A stretch of DNA of 12,805 bases from an uncultured Clostridia bacterium. Lineage in GTDB: Bacteria > Bacillota > Clostridia > Monoglobales > Monoglobaceae. Position 1 is the stretch's first letter; every line of letters begins with the position of its first letter. This document shows positions 1-7,070 of this stretch, piece after piece. The translations under genes and the position numbers were made by a program. The stretch covers positions 1 to 12,805 of the forward strand of contig CAKSIW010000071.1 in the NCBI GenBank assembly GCA_934463175.1, given 5' to 3'. The notes under the pieces were generated by a model. That model was given only the letters and a program-made list of their open reading frames with translations. It had not been told where the DNA came from and did not search any database.

Positions 1-1323
1 CTTCTGTATTTCAATATGTTTCAGGCTGAAACGGTTGCAACGAATCCGTATAACCGCAGACAGTGGGACGATGAACGTTATGTGACGCGCGGAACGGTTT
101 ATGACAGTGACGGACTTGTTCTTGCCGAGACTGTTTCCGACTCGGACGGAGGCACAAAACGGGTGTATTCACAGGGAAGGCTCTACAGCCATATTATAGG
201 CTACTGCTCACAGGTGTATGGAAAAAGTCTGCTTGAACGTGAATATGACAGTGAGCTTTTGGGAAAGGGCGACCTTTCGATTTTTCAGGGTGATAAGAAA
301 AAAGGCTTTGATCTCAACCTGACAATAAGCAATTCGGTTCAGCGTTATGCATATGAGCAAATGCGCGGAAGAGACGGCGCGCTTGTTGCCCTTGATCCAA
401 TGAGCGGCAGAGTGATTTCAATGGTGAGTCTGCCTGATTTTGACCCCGATTCGGCAAGCCTTGAAAAAAAGTGGGGGGATATTGTTGAGGACAAAAGCTC
501 TCCGCTTCTTGCACGGGCGGTTCAGGGGCTTTATCCTCCGGGGTCAACCTATAAAACCGTGACAGCCGCGGCGGCATATGAGAACGGAATGACAAATGAG
601 ACATTCCAAGATGTCGGACGGTTCACAAAAGGGACTGTGACGGTTGAAAACTACGGAGGAAAGGCATACGGCGAGATAACGCTTGAACGTGCGTTTCAGC
701 TGTCAAGCAATCAGGTTTTCTGCACGGTGGGAAATGAGCTGGGCAGCGAAAAAATGCTTGACATTTCAAAAAGATTTGGGATTGATTCCGAGCCTGTTTT
801 CGATCTGCCTATGTCAAAAAGCGTGATTCAGTATAAAAAGATGAACAACACCGATGCGGCTTTGGTTGCAATCGGTCAGGGGCAGCTGCTTGTGACTCCG
901 ATGCAGATGGCGGTCATATGCTCGGCAATTGCAAACGGCGGAAACCTTGTCAATCCGTATGTTGTGGAAAGCGTGACAAAAAACAGCACTGTGGTTCGCG
1001 ACGGCAGAACAAAGCTCGGCGCACGCGCGGTCAGTGCGGATTGTGCCGCATATGTCGGGGAGCAAATGGTTTCTGTTGTCGAACACGGAACTGGTACGAA
1101 AGCAAGAATCAGCGGTGTGACTGTTGCGGGAAAAACAGGAACGGCGGAAAACGAAAAGGGCAAGGATCATTCGTGGTTCATCGGATATGCGCCTGCGGAG
1201 AATCCCCAAATTGCGGTGGCTGTTATTCTTGAATATGACGGAAGAAGCGGAGGAGACACTGCGGCTCCGATTGCCTCGTCGGTTATGAATTACTATCTCA
1301 GCAGATATTCGGCAGACAGATAA
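1..1323 (+). CDS. Class B penicillin-binding protein (peptidoglycan D,D-transpeptidase), 5' end cut off
   Basis: This enzyme cross-links peptidoglycan stem peptides outside the membrane through an acyl-serine intermediate. The frame is open from base 1 with no stop, so the ATG at 16 is probably internal and the start and N-terminal membrane anchor lie upstream. The N-terminal part keeps the class B pattern of an RG followed by a DSDG-LA segment (window residues 29-42), then a conserved SHIIGY stretch. All three active-site motifs are present: the nucleophile motif STYK (codons at 544-555), SSN (703-711) and KTGT (1132-1143). This argues for an active transpeptidase. Sequence style resembles the PbpA/FtsI-like proteins encoded beside FtsW/RodA glycosyltransferases, but the upstream neighbour is not visible, so elongation versus division cannot be decided. 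The family is certain; the exact paralogue is not. Confidence 0.93.
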   Translation, partial: LLYFNMFQAETVATNPYNRRQWDDERYVTRGTVYDSDGLVLAETVSDSDGGTKRVYSQGRLYSHIIGYCSQVYGKSLLEREYDSELLGKGDLSIFQGDKKKGFDLNLTISNSVQRYAYEQMRGRDGALVALDPMSGRVISMVSLPDFDPDSASLEKKWGDIVEDKSSPLLARAVQGLYPPGSTYKTVTAAAAYENGMTNETFQDVGRFTKGTVTVENYGGKAYGEITLERAFQLSSNQVFCTVGNELGSEKMLDISKRFGIDSEPVFDLPMSKSVIQYKKMNNTDAALVAIGQGQLLVTPMQMAVICSAIANGGNLVNPYVVESVTKNSTVVRDGRTKLGARAVSADCAAYVGEQMVSVVEHGTGTKARISGVTVAGKTGTAENEKGKDHSWFIGYAPAENPQIAVAVILEYDGRSGGDTAAPIASSVMNYYLSRYSADR

Positions 1324-1589
1324 CCTGATGTCAGCTGTATGTCCACGGTTTAAAAGGCGGCTTTCAGCCCGAGCTGTGTTAAAACAACCGGCAACCCGTT
1401 AAGGATTACCTCAGTTTTTGCCTTGTGTGAACGAAAAGTCTCGCTCTTAAAATTCTTTGACCTTAATCAGGTGAAAGCTTGAAAGGTTTTTGACGCGGAG
1501 AATTGGCAAAGATGACAAATTAAAACATTCCGAAACTACGACGGTTAAGACGGGTTCGGATAGCTAATATCAGTCTAAGGAGACGGAAA
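1324..1589 (+). promoter_or_regulatory. hflX leader: gene-free stretch with several possible RNA stems
   Basis: These 266 bases hold no convincing gene and I see no good sigma-A promoter. Hand folding gives a hairpin with one internal G/G mismatch (1455-1463 with 1469-1477, loop TAATC). It also gives a GGCT/AGCC hairpin (1359-1362 with 1366-1369), a closing stem AAGGC/GCCTT (1354-1358 with 1420-1424), and a competing long-range pairing of 1378-1389 with 1485-1494 continued by 1367-1369 with 1505-1507 and 1361-1364 with 1508-1511. Several are mutually exclusive. A 24-codon open frame (1328-1402) sits at the 5' end without a ribosome site. Options are an attenuator controlling hflX, an independent structured RNA of the long-rod 6S type, or no function. 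I matched no known riboswitch consensus. Confidence 0.3.
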
Positions 1590-2849
1590 ATGACAGAACA
1601 GAAAACACTTGAAGGACAGGAGAAAAAACCGCGTGCGGTGCTTTGCGGCATTGATACGGGTGAGTTTAATATAAAACGGTCAATGGAGGAATTGGAGTGC
1701 CTTGCGGAAACTGCCGGCGCGGAGGTTGAAGCACATATTGTGCAGAAAACGCCGAGATTCGACCCTGCAACATGCATAGGCAGCGGAAAGCTTGAAGAGC
1801 TTGCGGATTTTTGCCGAAATAATGAGATTGACATGATAATCTTTAATCATGAGCTGACTGCTTCGCAAATGAGAAACATTGAGGAAGCGACCGACACTGA
1901 CATCATAGACAGAACGACACTGATTCTTGATATTTTTGCACAGCGCGCAAGGAGTGCCGAGGGCAGACTTCAGGTTGAGCTGGCGCAGCTTAAATATCGG
2001 CTGCCGAGACTTGCGGGCATGGGCAGAGTGCTGTCACGTCAGGGCGGAGGAATCGGCTCGCGCGGACCCGGTGAGGCAAAGCTTGAAACGGACAGAAGAT
2101 ATATCAAGCACAGAATCCAAAAGCTTGAGGAACAGCTGCGCGGGCTTGCAAAACGCAGAAAATTTATGCGCGACAGACGGCGCAAGGACGGGGTCACATG
2201 CGTTGCAATTGTCGGATATACCAATGTCGGAAAATCGACACTGCTGAATGCTCTGACCGATGCAGGGGTTTTGGCTGAAAATATGCTTTTTGCAACTCTT
2301 GACCCAACATCAAGAGCTCTCACACTGCCCGACGGGCGTGAGGTTATGCTGATTGACACGGTCGGACTGGTGAGCCGTCTTCCGCACAATCTTGTTGAGG
2401 CATTCAAGTCGACACTGGAGGAGGCTGTGAATGCCGATTTGATTCTGAATGTATGCGATGTATCGTCCGATGAGGTTGATGAACAGATAAAGCTGACCGA
2501 AAAGCTGATTTCGGAGCTTAACGGAGACAGCGTTCCGCGGCTGATTGTTGCAAACAAGTGCGATTTAAGCGAGCACGGTGTGGTTATGGGTGAAGACGCT
2601 GTGTTCATTTCGGCGCGTACGGGAGAGGGACTTGAAGAGCTTTTGCAGCGAATTGCCGAAAAGCTTGAACCGACGGCAAAACGTCTGATGATTCTTGTTC
2701 CGTATGCCGAAGCAGGGATTTTGAACAGAATACGTGCGGGCGGCAAGGTGTTTGAGGAAAAATATGAGGCAGAAGGGATTGAAGCGGACGTACTTGCTGA
2801 CATCACAATGCTCGGGGAGCTTGAAAGATATATAATACAGTCTCAGTAA
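1590..2849 (+). CDS. hflX: Ribosome-associated GTPase HflX
   Basis: HflX binds the 50S subunit and in studied bacteria splits stalled or stress-arrested 70S ribosomes; some homologues give macrolide or lincosamide resistance. The 419 residues match the usual length. The N-terminal HflX domain ends in the family signature GGGIGSRGPGE (152-162), followed by a basic helical linker. The GTPase domain has G1 GYTNVGKST (209-217), G3 DTVG (256-259) followed by the family-typical LPH-LVEAF segment, G4 NKCD (322-325) and a G5-like SARTGEG. The start follows an AAGGAG ribosome site at 1577-1582, seven bases upstream. A long leader with possible RNA structure precedes it, and it appears to be separate from the penicillin-binding protein gene. 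All motifs are intact. Confidence 0.96.
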   Translation: MTEQKTLEGQEKKPRAVLCGIDTGEFNIKRSMEELECLAETAGAEVEAHIVQKTPRFDPATCIGSGKLEELADFCRNNEIDMIIFNHELTASQMRNIEEATDTDIIDRTTLILDIFAQRARSAEGRLQVELAQLKYRLPRLAGMGRVLSRQGGGIGSRGPGEAKLETDRRYIKHRIQKLEEQLRGLAKRRKFMRDRRRKDGVTCVAIVGYTNVGKSTLLNALTDAGVLAENMLFATLDPTSRALTLPDGREVMLIDTVGLVSRLPHNLVEAFKSTLEEAVNADLILNVCDVSSDEVDEQIKLTEKLISELNGDSVPRLIVANKCDLSEHGVVMGEDAVFISARTGEGLEELLQRIAEKLEPTAKRLMILVPYAEAGILNRIRAGGKVFEEKYEAEGIEADVLADITMLGELERYIIQSQ

Positions 2850-2900
2850 CAAATATAATACCTCCGAATATAATAAAAGTAAAGGGCGGGGGTGTCTGAA

Positions 2901-3068
2901 ATGTTTTGTAAAAGGAGATGCTGCACACATTCAAACACGGCGGGATATTTTTTCATTGCAATCGGACTCGGGCTGTTCCTTGCGTTTGTGATACCGAGGT
3001 ATGTACTCATTATGCTGCTCGGTGTCGGTTTGATTGGCGCGGGAATCTGTATGCTGCTAAAAAAATGA
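2901..3068 (+). CDS. Small two-helix membrane protein, 55 residues, unknown function
   Basis: A short open frame starts at ATG 2901 behind a G-rich ribosome-site-like GGGGGTG (2889-2895 region) and ends with TGA at 3066-3068. The product begins MFCKRRCCTH, a basic and cysteine-rich head. Two hydrophobic segments follow, about residues 16-31 and 34-53, separated by a short PRY turn, and it ends in KK. This predicts a helical hairpin in the membrane. I do not recognise a named family. It lies 51 bases after hflX and only 19 bases before spoVM, so it is probably co-transcribed with spoVM, which hints at but does not prove a sporulation role. Three TATAAT-like hexamers fall between 2831 and 2874 but none has a clear -35 partner. 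A real gene is likely from composition and context, not from homology. Confidence 0.6.
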   Translation: MFCKRRCCTHSNTAGYFFIAIGLGLFLAFVIPRYVLIMLLGVGLIGAGICMLLKK

Positions 3069-3087
3069 CGGGAAGGAGTTTTTTTAT

Positions 3088-3168
3088 ATGAAAATAGTCG
3101 TTGTGAAAGCCCCGAAGCTTTTCAGGGGGATATTAAAGAGTATTTTCAGGATAAAAAGTGACGAATAG
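3088..3168 (+). CDS. spoVM: Stage V sporulation protein SpoVM, 26 residues
   Basis: SpoVM is an amphipathic-helix peptide made in the mother cell. It recognises the positively curved forespore membrane and anchors the coat ATPase SpoIVA. This open frame encodes exactly 26 residues, the length of Bacillus subtilis SpoVM. It starts MKIVVVKAPK and ends RIKSDE. Compared with my recollection of the B. subtilis peptide, it shares M1, K2, K7, P9, K10, G14 and I15. P9 is the helix-bending proline important for localisation. An AAGGAG ribosome site at 3073-3078 lies nine bases upstream. Convergent rpmB is the neighbour, an arrangement I recall from B. subtilis, which supports the call. The gene is below the size cut-off of many gene finders. 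A bidirectional terminator follows directly. Confidence 0.9.
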   Translation: MKIVVVKAPKLFRGILKSIFRIKSDE

Positions 3169-3184
3169 TACATAAGAGCAACAA

Positions 3185-3221
3185 AAAGGGGCATTGCGGA
3201 CGCAATACCCCTTTGTTTTTT
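3185..3221. terminator. Bidirectional intrinsic terminator between spoVM and rpmB
   Basis: The stem AAAGGGG-c-ATTGC (3185-3197) pairs with GCAAT-a-CCCCTTT (3202-3214) around a GGAC loop, with one C/A mismatch. On the plus strand it is followed by a run of T (3216-3221). On the minus strand the A-run at 3183-3187 becomes the T-run. It therefore can end both the spoVM transcript and the convergent rpmB transcript. Confidence 0.9.
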
Positions 3222-3234
3222 GCTGAAATACGTG

Positions 3235-3423
3235 TTAAACAGCTCTCTGAACCTTGCCTGATCTCAGACATCTTGAGCAAGCGTAAACTCTTTTCGGAGT
3301 TCCGTCAACAACAGCTCTGACTCTTCTGATGTTCGGCTTCCATGTTCTGTTGGAACGGCGGTGTGAGTGGGAAACCTTTATTCCAAATTTCATTTCTTTG
3401 CCGCAAATTTCGCATTTTGCCAT
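3235..3423 (-). CDS. rpmB: 50S ribosomal protein L28 (bL28), zinc-ribbon form
   Basis: This is a structural protein of the large ribosomal subunit. The 62-residue product starts MAKCEICGK and carries two cysteine pairs, CEIC (4-7) and CSRC (near residue 50), the zinc-binding C+ form of L28. The family-typical VSHSHRR, WKPNIRRVRA and GTPKRVYACSRC segments are all present. An in-frame ATG eight codons upstream (complement of 3445-3447) would add a short extension. I rejected it because a strong GGGAGG ribosome site (complement of 3434-3439) lies between it and the chosen ATG at 3421-3423. It is transcribed alone from its own promoter, divergent from hprK and convergent with spoVM. Confidence 0.97.
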   Translation of the reverse strand: MAKCEICGKEMKFGIKVSHSHRRSNRTWKPNIRRVRAVVDGTPKRVYACSRCLRSGKVQRAV

Positions 3424-3433
3424 TATATATACA

Positions 3434-3439
3434 CCTCCC
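3434..3439 (-). promoter_or_regulatory. Ribosome binding site of rpmB
   Basis: On the minus strand this reads GGGAGG, with the rpmB ATG (complement of 3421-3423) ten bases downstream. It sits inside the longer in-frame extension and so fixes the downstream start. Confidence 0.85.
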
Positions 3440-3469
3440 AATTGCAAACATAATAAATCAACTTATGAT

Positions 3470-3498
3470 ATTATAACAGAAAAATTCAAGTTTTGCAA
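3470..3498 (-). promoter_or_regulatory. Housekeeping (sigma-A type) promoter of rpmB
   Basis: On the minus strand there is a -35 TTGCAA (plus coordinates 3493-3498), a 17-base spacer and a perfect -10 TATAAT (3470-3475). Transcription would begin near 3463, giving a leader of about 40 bases before the rpmB ATG. Spacing and hexamers are close to consensus, as expected for a ribosomal protein gene. Confidence 0.82.
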
Positions 3499-3538
3499 GT
3501 GTTTTGGAATAATTTTTTAAAAAAATTTATATATCTAT

Positions 3539-3566
3539 TTGCAAATGCGATTAAATATGGTATACT
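3539..3566 (+). promoter_or_regulatory. Housekeeping (sigma-A type) promoter of hprK and the downstream gene run
   Basis: There is a -35 TTGCAA (3539-3544), a 16-base spacer and a -10 TATACT (3561-3566), predicting a start near 3573. A/T runs directly upstream (about 3510-3536) resemble an UP element. It drives hprK and probably the following genes. I saw no convincing catabolite-response (cre) operator in the gap. Confidence 0.72.
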
Positions 3567-3604
3567 ATTATACAGGATAAAAACAAAATAAGAGGTGAAG
3601 GTCG

Positions 3605-4528
3605 ATGCAGAAATTTACGGTGGAATTGAGTAAAATCATTGATGAGTTCAAACTTGAAGAGGTGAACACTCCGAAACGGGACATTTTGGTTGAAACAGCT
3701 GATGTCAACCGTCCGGGATTGCAGGTTGCGGGATTTTTTGATTATTTTGATGCGCAGCGCATACAGATTTTCGGAATGGTTGAATGCACATACCTTGCAG
3801 GTTTGTCTGCGGAGGAAAGATATGAAAGAATTGACGCACTGTTTTCAAGAAATATTCCCGCGGTAATAATAACGAGAAATTCTCAGGTCGGACCCGAAAT
3901 TATTGAGCTGTCAAACAAATACGGAATCAATGTTCTGAGAACTGCTCTCGGCACATCAAGCTTCATGAGTGCGCTGATTGCATTTCTGAATGTTGAGCTT
4001 GCGCCGCGGATAACCAGACACGGTGTGCTGGTTGAGGTATACGGCGAGGGAGTTCTCATCCTCGGCGAAAGCGGAGTCGGAAAAAGCGAAACTGCGGTCG
4101 AATTGATGAAAAGAGGTCATCGGCTTGTTGCAGATGATGCGGTTGAGATTAAAAAGGTTTCGTCAAAATCGCTTGTCGGAACGTCACCCGAGATAATACG
4201 CCATTTTATTGAAATTCGAGGCATCGGCATTGTGGACGTCAAGAAGATATTCGGTATGGGTGCTGTCAAGGACACAGAAAAAATTGATTTGGTAATTCAT
4301 CTGGAGGTTTGGCAGAAGGGCAAGCAATATGACCGCCTTGGTCTTGTTGACGAATATACAAACATATTGGGAATTGACATTCCGTCGCTCACCATTCCTG
4401 TCCGCCCCGGCAGAAATCTTGCGGTTATATTTGAAATTGCGGCAATGAATAACAGACAAAGAAGAATGGGCTATAACGCGGCTGAGGAACTGAATAACAG
4501 AATCCTCGGTCAGATTAATAATGCATGA
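3605..4528 (+). CDS. hprK: HPr kinase/phosphorylase
   Basis: HprK phosphorylates Ser46 of the phosphotransferase carrier HPr when glycolytic intermediates are high, and removes the phosphate when inorganic phosphate is high. P-Ser-HPr then acts with CcpA in carbon catabolite control. The 307 residues match the family length. An N-terminal regulatory domain (about 1-130) precedes the catalytic domain with conserved H139, Walker A GESGVGKS (154-161), the HRLVADD segment (172-178) and the HprK signature EIRGIGIVDVKKIFG beginning at residue 203. All key residues are intact. The ribosome site is GAGGTG at 3592-3597, seven bases before the ATG, with a promoter just upstream. It is the first gene of the run; in many Firmicutes lgt follows hprK, but here a PHP phosphatase does. 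No HPr gene is in the window. Confidence 0.97.
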   Translation: MQKFTVELSKIIDEFKLEEVNTPKRDILVETADVNRPGLQVAGFFDYFDAQRIQIFGMVECTYLAGLSAEERYERIDALFSRNIPAVIITRNSQVGPEIIELSNKYGINVLRTALGTSSFMSALIAFLNVELAPRITRHGVLVEVYGEGVLILGESGVGKSETAVELMKRGHRLVADDAVEIKKVSSKSLVGTSPEIIRHFIEIRGIGIVDVKKIFGMGAVKDTEKIDLVIHLEVWQKGKQYDRLGLVDEYTNILGIDIPSLTIPVRPGRNLAVIFEIAAMNNRQRRMGYNAAEELNNRILGQINNA

Positions 4529-4551
4529 GAGAAAGGAAATGAAACAAGACA

Positions 4552-5277
4552 ATGAAAATTCTGACAGATTTACACACGCACACGGACGTCAGCGTGCATG
4601 CATACAGCACTCTTTATGAAAATATGCTTGCGGCGAAGCAAAAGGGACTTGAAATGGTGGCATGTACGGATCATACGCCGGCTCTTGAGGACGCGCCGCA
4701 CATCTGGCATTTCACCTGTCTGAAGGATTTGCCGCGAACCATTGAAGGCGTGAAGCTTGTCCGCGGGGCTGAGACAAATATTCTGGACGGAGAGGGACAC
4801 GTTGACCTTCCGGATGATGTTATGGAAAAGCTTGATTTGGTGATTGCGTCAATTCACGGTCCTGTTTATATGAAAGGCTGCGGAGTCGACCACACGAAGA
4901 CATGGCTTGGGGTGATTGAGAATCCGTATATTGACATTTTGGGTCACAGCGGTTCGCCAAGCTATGCATATGATATTGAAACAATTGTGAGAGCTGCGAA
5001 GGACGCGGACAAGTGCATTGAGATTAACAATCATTCGTTTGAGGTCAGACAGGATAACATTGAGCGATGCAGAGAGATTGCGCTGGCGTGCAAGCGAATC
5101 GGAACGAAAATTACTGTTGACTCCGATGCGCATTTCATGAGCAATGTCGGAAAGGTGAATTTTGCAGTGAAAATGCTGGAGGATATTGATTTTCCGGAGG
5201 AGCTTGTCATGAATCTGAATGCCGAACGCGTGACAGAGTATATTTTTAAAAGAAGAGGTATAAGAATAGAGTTCTGA
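4552..5277 (+). CDS. PHP-domain metal-dependent phosphatase (YcdX-like)
   Basis: PHP proteins of this type are trinuclear-metal phosphoesterases; the substrate here is unknown. The 241-residue single-domain protein has the full ligand pattern: DLHTHT (H8, H10), TDHTP (D40, H41), GAETNI, SIHGP, LGHSG, NNHS and a C-terminal DSDAHF. It resembles the YcdX branch rather than histidinol phosphatase. The start is forced, because the frame has a stop at 4540-4542 and only ATG 4552 lies between. The ribosome site is poor: AAAGGA (4532-4537) lies 14 bases away, and an out-of-frame ATG (4539) is closer, so translation may rely on coupling to hprK, whose stop is 23 bases upstream. Being in an operon with hprK and murB suggests a sugar- or nucleotide-phosphate substrate, but that is inference. 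Confidence 0.88.
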   Translation: MKILTDLHTHTDVSVHAYSTLYENMLAAKQKGLEMVACTDHTPALEDAPHIWHFTCLKDLPRTIEGVKLVRGAETNILDGEGHVDLPDDVMEKLDLVIASIHGPVYMKGCGVDHTKTWLGVIENPYIDILGHSGSPSYAYDIETIVRAAKDADKCIEINNHSFEVRQDNIERCREIALACKRIGTKITVDSDAHFMSNVGKVNFAVKMLEDIDFPEELVMNLNAERVTEYIFKRRGIRIEF

Positions 5278-5292
5278 AATTAAAATGACTGC

Positions 5293-5297
5293 GGAGG
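5293..5297 (+). promoter_or_regulatory. Ribosome binding site of murB, decides the start
   Basis: GGAGG lies five bases before ATG 5303. The in-frame ATG at 5285 has no Shine-Dalgarno-like sequence ahead of it, only AT-rich bases and the stop of the preceding gene. The downstream ATG is therefore preferred. Confidence 0.7.
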
Positions 5298-5302
5298 CGG
5301 CA

Positions 5303-6202
5303 ATGCGAAAATTATTTGAAGAGGCTTTGGGAAAAGAAAATGTTTTTGAAAATGAGCCGATGAGCGAACACACAACCTTCAGAATCGGCGGCTGTGCGGA
5401 CTGGTTTCTGACTCCCGAAAATGAGGAGCAGCTCAGACGGGTGCTGGCACTGCTGAAAGATAGAACAATGCCGTATTTTGTTATGGGCAACGGTTCAAAT
5501 CTGCTTGTCGGAGACCGCGGAATCCGAGGTGCGGTGATATGTCCGTATAAAAAAATGTCAGCGGTTGAGGTCCGCGGTACGGAAATTTATGCCGAATGCG
5601 GAGCACTTCTTGCAAGAGTTGCTTCCGCGGCGATGTCGGCGAAGCTGTGCGGTATGGAATTTGCGTCGGGAATCCCCGGAAGCGTTGGCGGAGCACTATA
5701 TATGAATGCAGGTGCATACGGATCGGAAATGAGCAAAATTGTGAAGTCCGTCCGCTCCATGGATTCTGAAGGGAAAGTGAAGGAGTTTTCAGCGGAGCAA
5801 TGCGGATTCGGCTACAGAAAAAGTGTGTTCTGTGAAAACGGCGATATAATTCTCAGCGGCATTTTGCGGCTGGAGAGCGGAGATGCGGAGAAAATCCGCG
5901 AATATATGAGGGAGCTGTCAGAAAGGCGTGTCAGCAAGCAGCCGCTTGATAAACCGAGTGCGGGAAGCACATTCAAGCGTCCGGAGGGACATTTTGCAGG
6001 CAGCCTGATTGAACAGGCAGGTCTTAAAGGATATTCTGTCGGAGGTGCCTGTGTTTCGGAAAAGCACGCGGGGTTTGTTGTGAATACGGGCGGTGCAACG
6101 GCGGCTGACGTTTGCCGTCTGATTGAGCATATACAAAAAACGGTTTATGAAATGTCGGGAGTTATGCTTGAGCCTGAAGTGAAAACGGTCGGCGAGTTTT
6201 AG
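5303..6202 (+). CDS. murB: UDP-N-acetylenolpyruvoylglucosamine reductase
   Basis: MurB is the cytoplasmic FAD enzyme that uses NADPH to reduce UDP-GlcNAc-enolpyruvate to UDP-MurNAc, the second committed step of peptidoglycan precursor synthesis. With the start at 5303 it has 299 residues, normal for the family; an in-frame ATG at 5285 would add six residues but lacks a ribosome site. Visible motifs are HTTFRIGG (23-30), the FAD-binding GNGSNLLV, the SGIPGSVGGALYMNAGAYG block, Y171-R172, the proton-donor serine in AGSTFKRP (S222) and the C-terminal LEPEV glutamate (E292). The short form without the E. coli loop insertion fits type II MurB. It lies 25 bases after the PHP phosphatase and 10 before rapZ, whose ribosome site overlaps the murB stop. 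Confidence 0.97.
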   Translation: MRKLFEEALGKENVFENEPMSEHTTFRIGGCADWFLTPENEEQLRRVLALLKDRTMPYFVMGNGSNLLVGDRGIRGAVICPYKKMSAVEVRGTEIYAECGALLARVASAAMSAKLCGMEFASGIPGSVGGALYMNAGAYGSEMSKIVKSVRSMDSEGKVKEFSAEQCGFGYRKSVFCENGDIILSGILRLESGDAEKIREYMRELSERRVSKQPLDKPSAGSTFKRPEGHFAGSLIEQAGLKGYSVGGACVSEKHAGFVVNTGGATAADVCRLIEHIQKTVYEMSGVMLEPEVKTVGEF

Positions 6203-6212
6203 GAGGAAGAGA

Positions 6213-7070
6213 ATGAAATTTGTTATAGTTACGGGAATGAGCGGCGCAGGGAAATCTCAGGCGGTTGACGCACTTGAGGATATGGGCTTTTTCTGCATTG
6301 ATAATCTGCCGCCGCAGCTCATACTGAAGTTTGCGGATTTGGTTTATCATTCATCTGAAAAGATGAAGAACACTGCGCTGGTTTGTGATATACGGAGCGG
6401 AGATATTGACGCGCTGAAGCACAGCTTGGATGAGCTTTATGAAAACGGGTATGAATATGAGCTTTTGTTTCTGGAAGCAAATGATGAGACGCTTGTCAAA
6501 AGATACAAGGAAACGAGACGTCAGCACCCTCTTGCCAAAAAGGGCGGAGTTGTTGAGGGAATCAAGGCTGAACGCCGTCTTTTGGGGACGCTTCGTGAAC
6601 ATGCAACAAACATTGTTGACACTTCGCATTTAAAAGCGGCGGCACTTAAAGAGAGACTGCGCAAGCTCTACGGTACGGAGCCTGAAAAAAGCAAAATGCT
6701 GATTAACGTGCTGTCGTTTGGATTTAAATATGGAATACCTCTTGACGCGGATTTGGTTTTTGATGTGAGGTTTCTGCCGAATCCGTTCTATCTTCCCGAG
6801 CTTCGTGAGCATACGGGGCTTGAGAGCTGCGTGTTTGACTATGTTATGGGTTTTGAACAGAGCCGTGATTTCCTTGCAAGGCTGACAGATATGATTGAAT
6901 ATCTGATTCCGCTGTATATTGAGGAGGGAAAGCTGCAGCTTGTGATTTCAATAGGCTGCACGGGCGGACATCACAGGAGTGTTACCATTGCGGAGGCACT
7001 GTGCCGTGAGCTTGAAAAACAGAATTATAATGTCATAACTGCACACAGGGACATTTCAAAAGGTATATAA
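6213..7070 (+). CDS. rapZ: Nucleotide-binding protein RapZ (YvcJ), RNase adapter family
   Basis: In Escherichia coli RapZ binds glucosamine-6-phosphate and guides RNase E to the GlmZ small RNA, thereby controlling GlmS. In Bacillus the homologue YvcJ hydrolyses nucleotides and affects competence; its RNA role there is not established. The 285-residue protein has an N-terminal P-loop GMSGAGKS (8-15), the IDNLPPQL segment (29-36), DIRSGD (from 59), the GFKYGIP and DVRFLPNPFY segments that open the C-terminal domain, and the terminal CTGGHHRSV signature (249-257) in the ligand/RNA-binding domain. A strong AGGAGG (6201-6206) overlaps the murB stop, indicating coupling. A 160-base gap with unusual secondary structure separates it from yvcK, which normally follows more closely. 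Confidence 0.96.
   Translation: MKFVIVTGMSGAGKSQAVDALEDMGFFCIDNLPPQLILKFADLVYHSSEKMKNTALVCDIRSGDIDALKHSLDELYENGYEYELLFLEANDETLVKRYKETRRQHPLAKKGGVVEGIKAERRLLGTLREHATNIVDTSHLKAAALKERLRKLYGTEPEKSKMLINVLSFGFKYGIPLDADLVFDVRFLPNPFYLPELREHTGLESCVFDYVMGFEQSRDFLARLTDMIEYLIPLYIEEGKLQLVISIGCTGGHHRSVTIAEALCRELEKQNYNVITAHRDISKGI

Noticed and set aside
1328..1402. 24-codon open frame at the start of the hflX leader
   Set aside because: No ribosome site precedes it and the peptide is basic with no recognisable stall motif; the region reads better as possible structured RNA. Kept only as a note for the attenuator idea.
1340..1430. Resemblance to a SAM-I riboswitch because of the CCGGCAACC string
   Set aside because: The rest of the consensus (GGAGGGACTGGCCC, GGTGC-AATTCC, the kink-turn and closing P1) is missing and hflX is not a methionine gene.
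2039..2806. Long open frame (255 codons) on the minus strand inside hflX
   Set aside because: It is antisense to an unambiguous hflX with all GTPase motifs, is serine-rich in the way shadow frames are, and has no family resemblance.
3424..3447. Eight-residue N-terminal extension of L28
   Set aside because: The extension contains the GGGAGG ribosome site, and the L28 family normally starts at MAKCEICGK.
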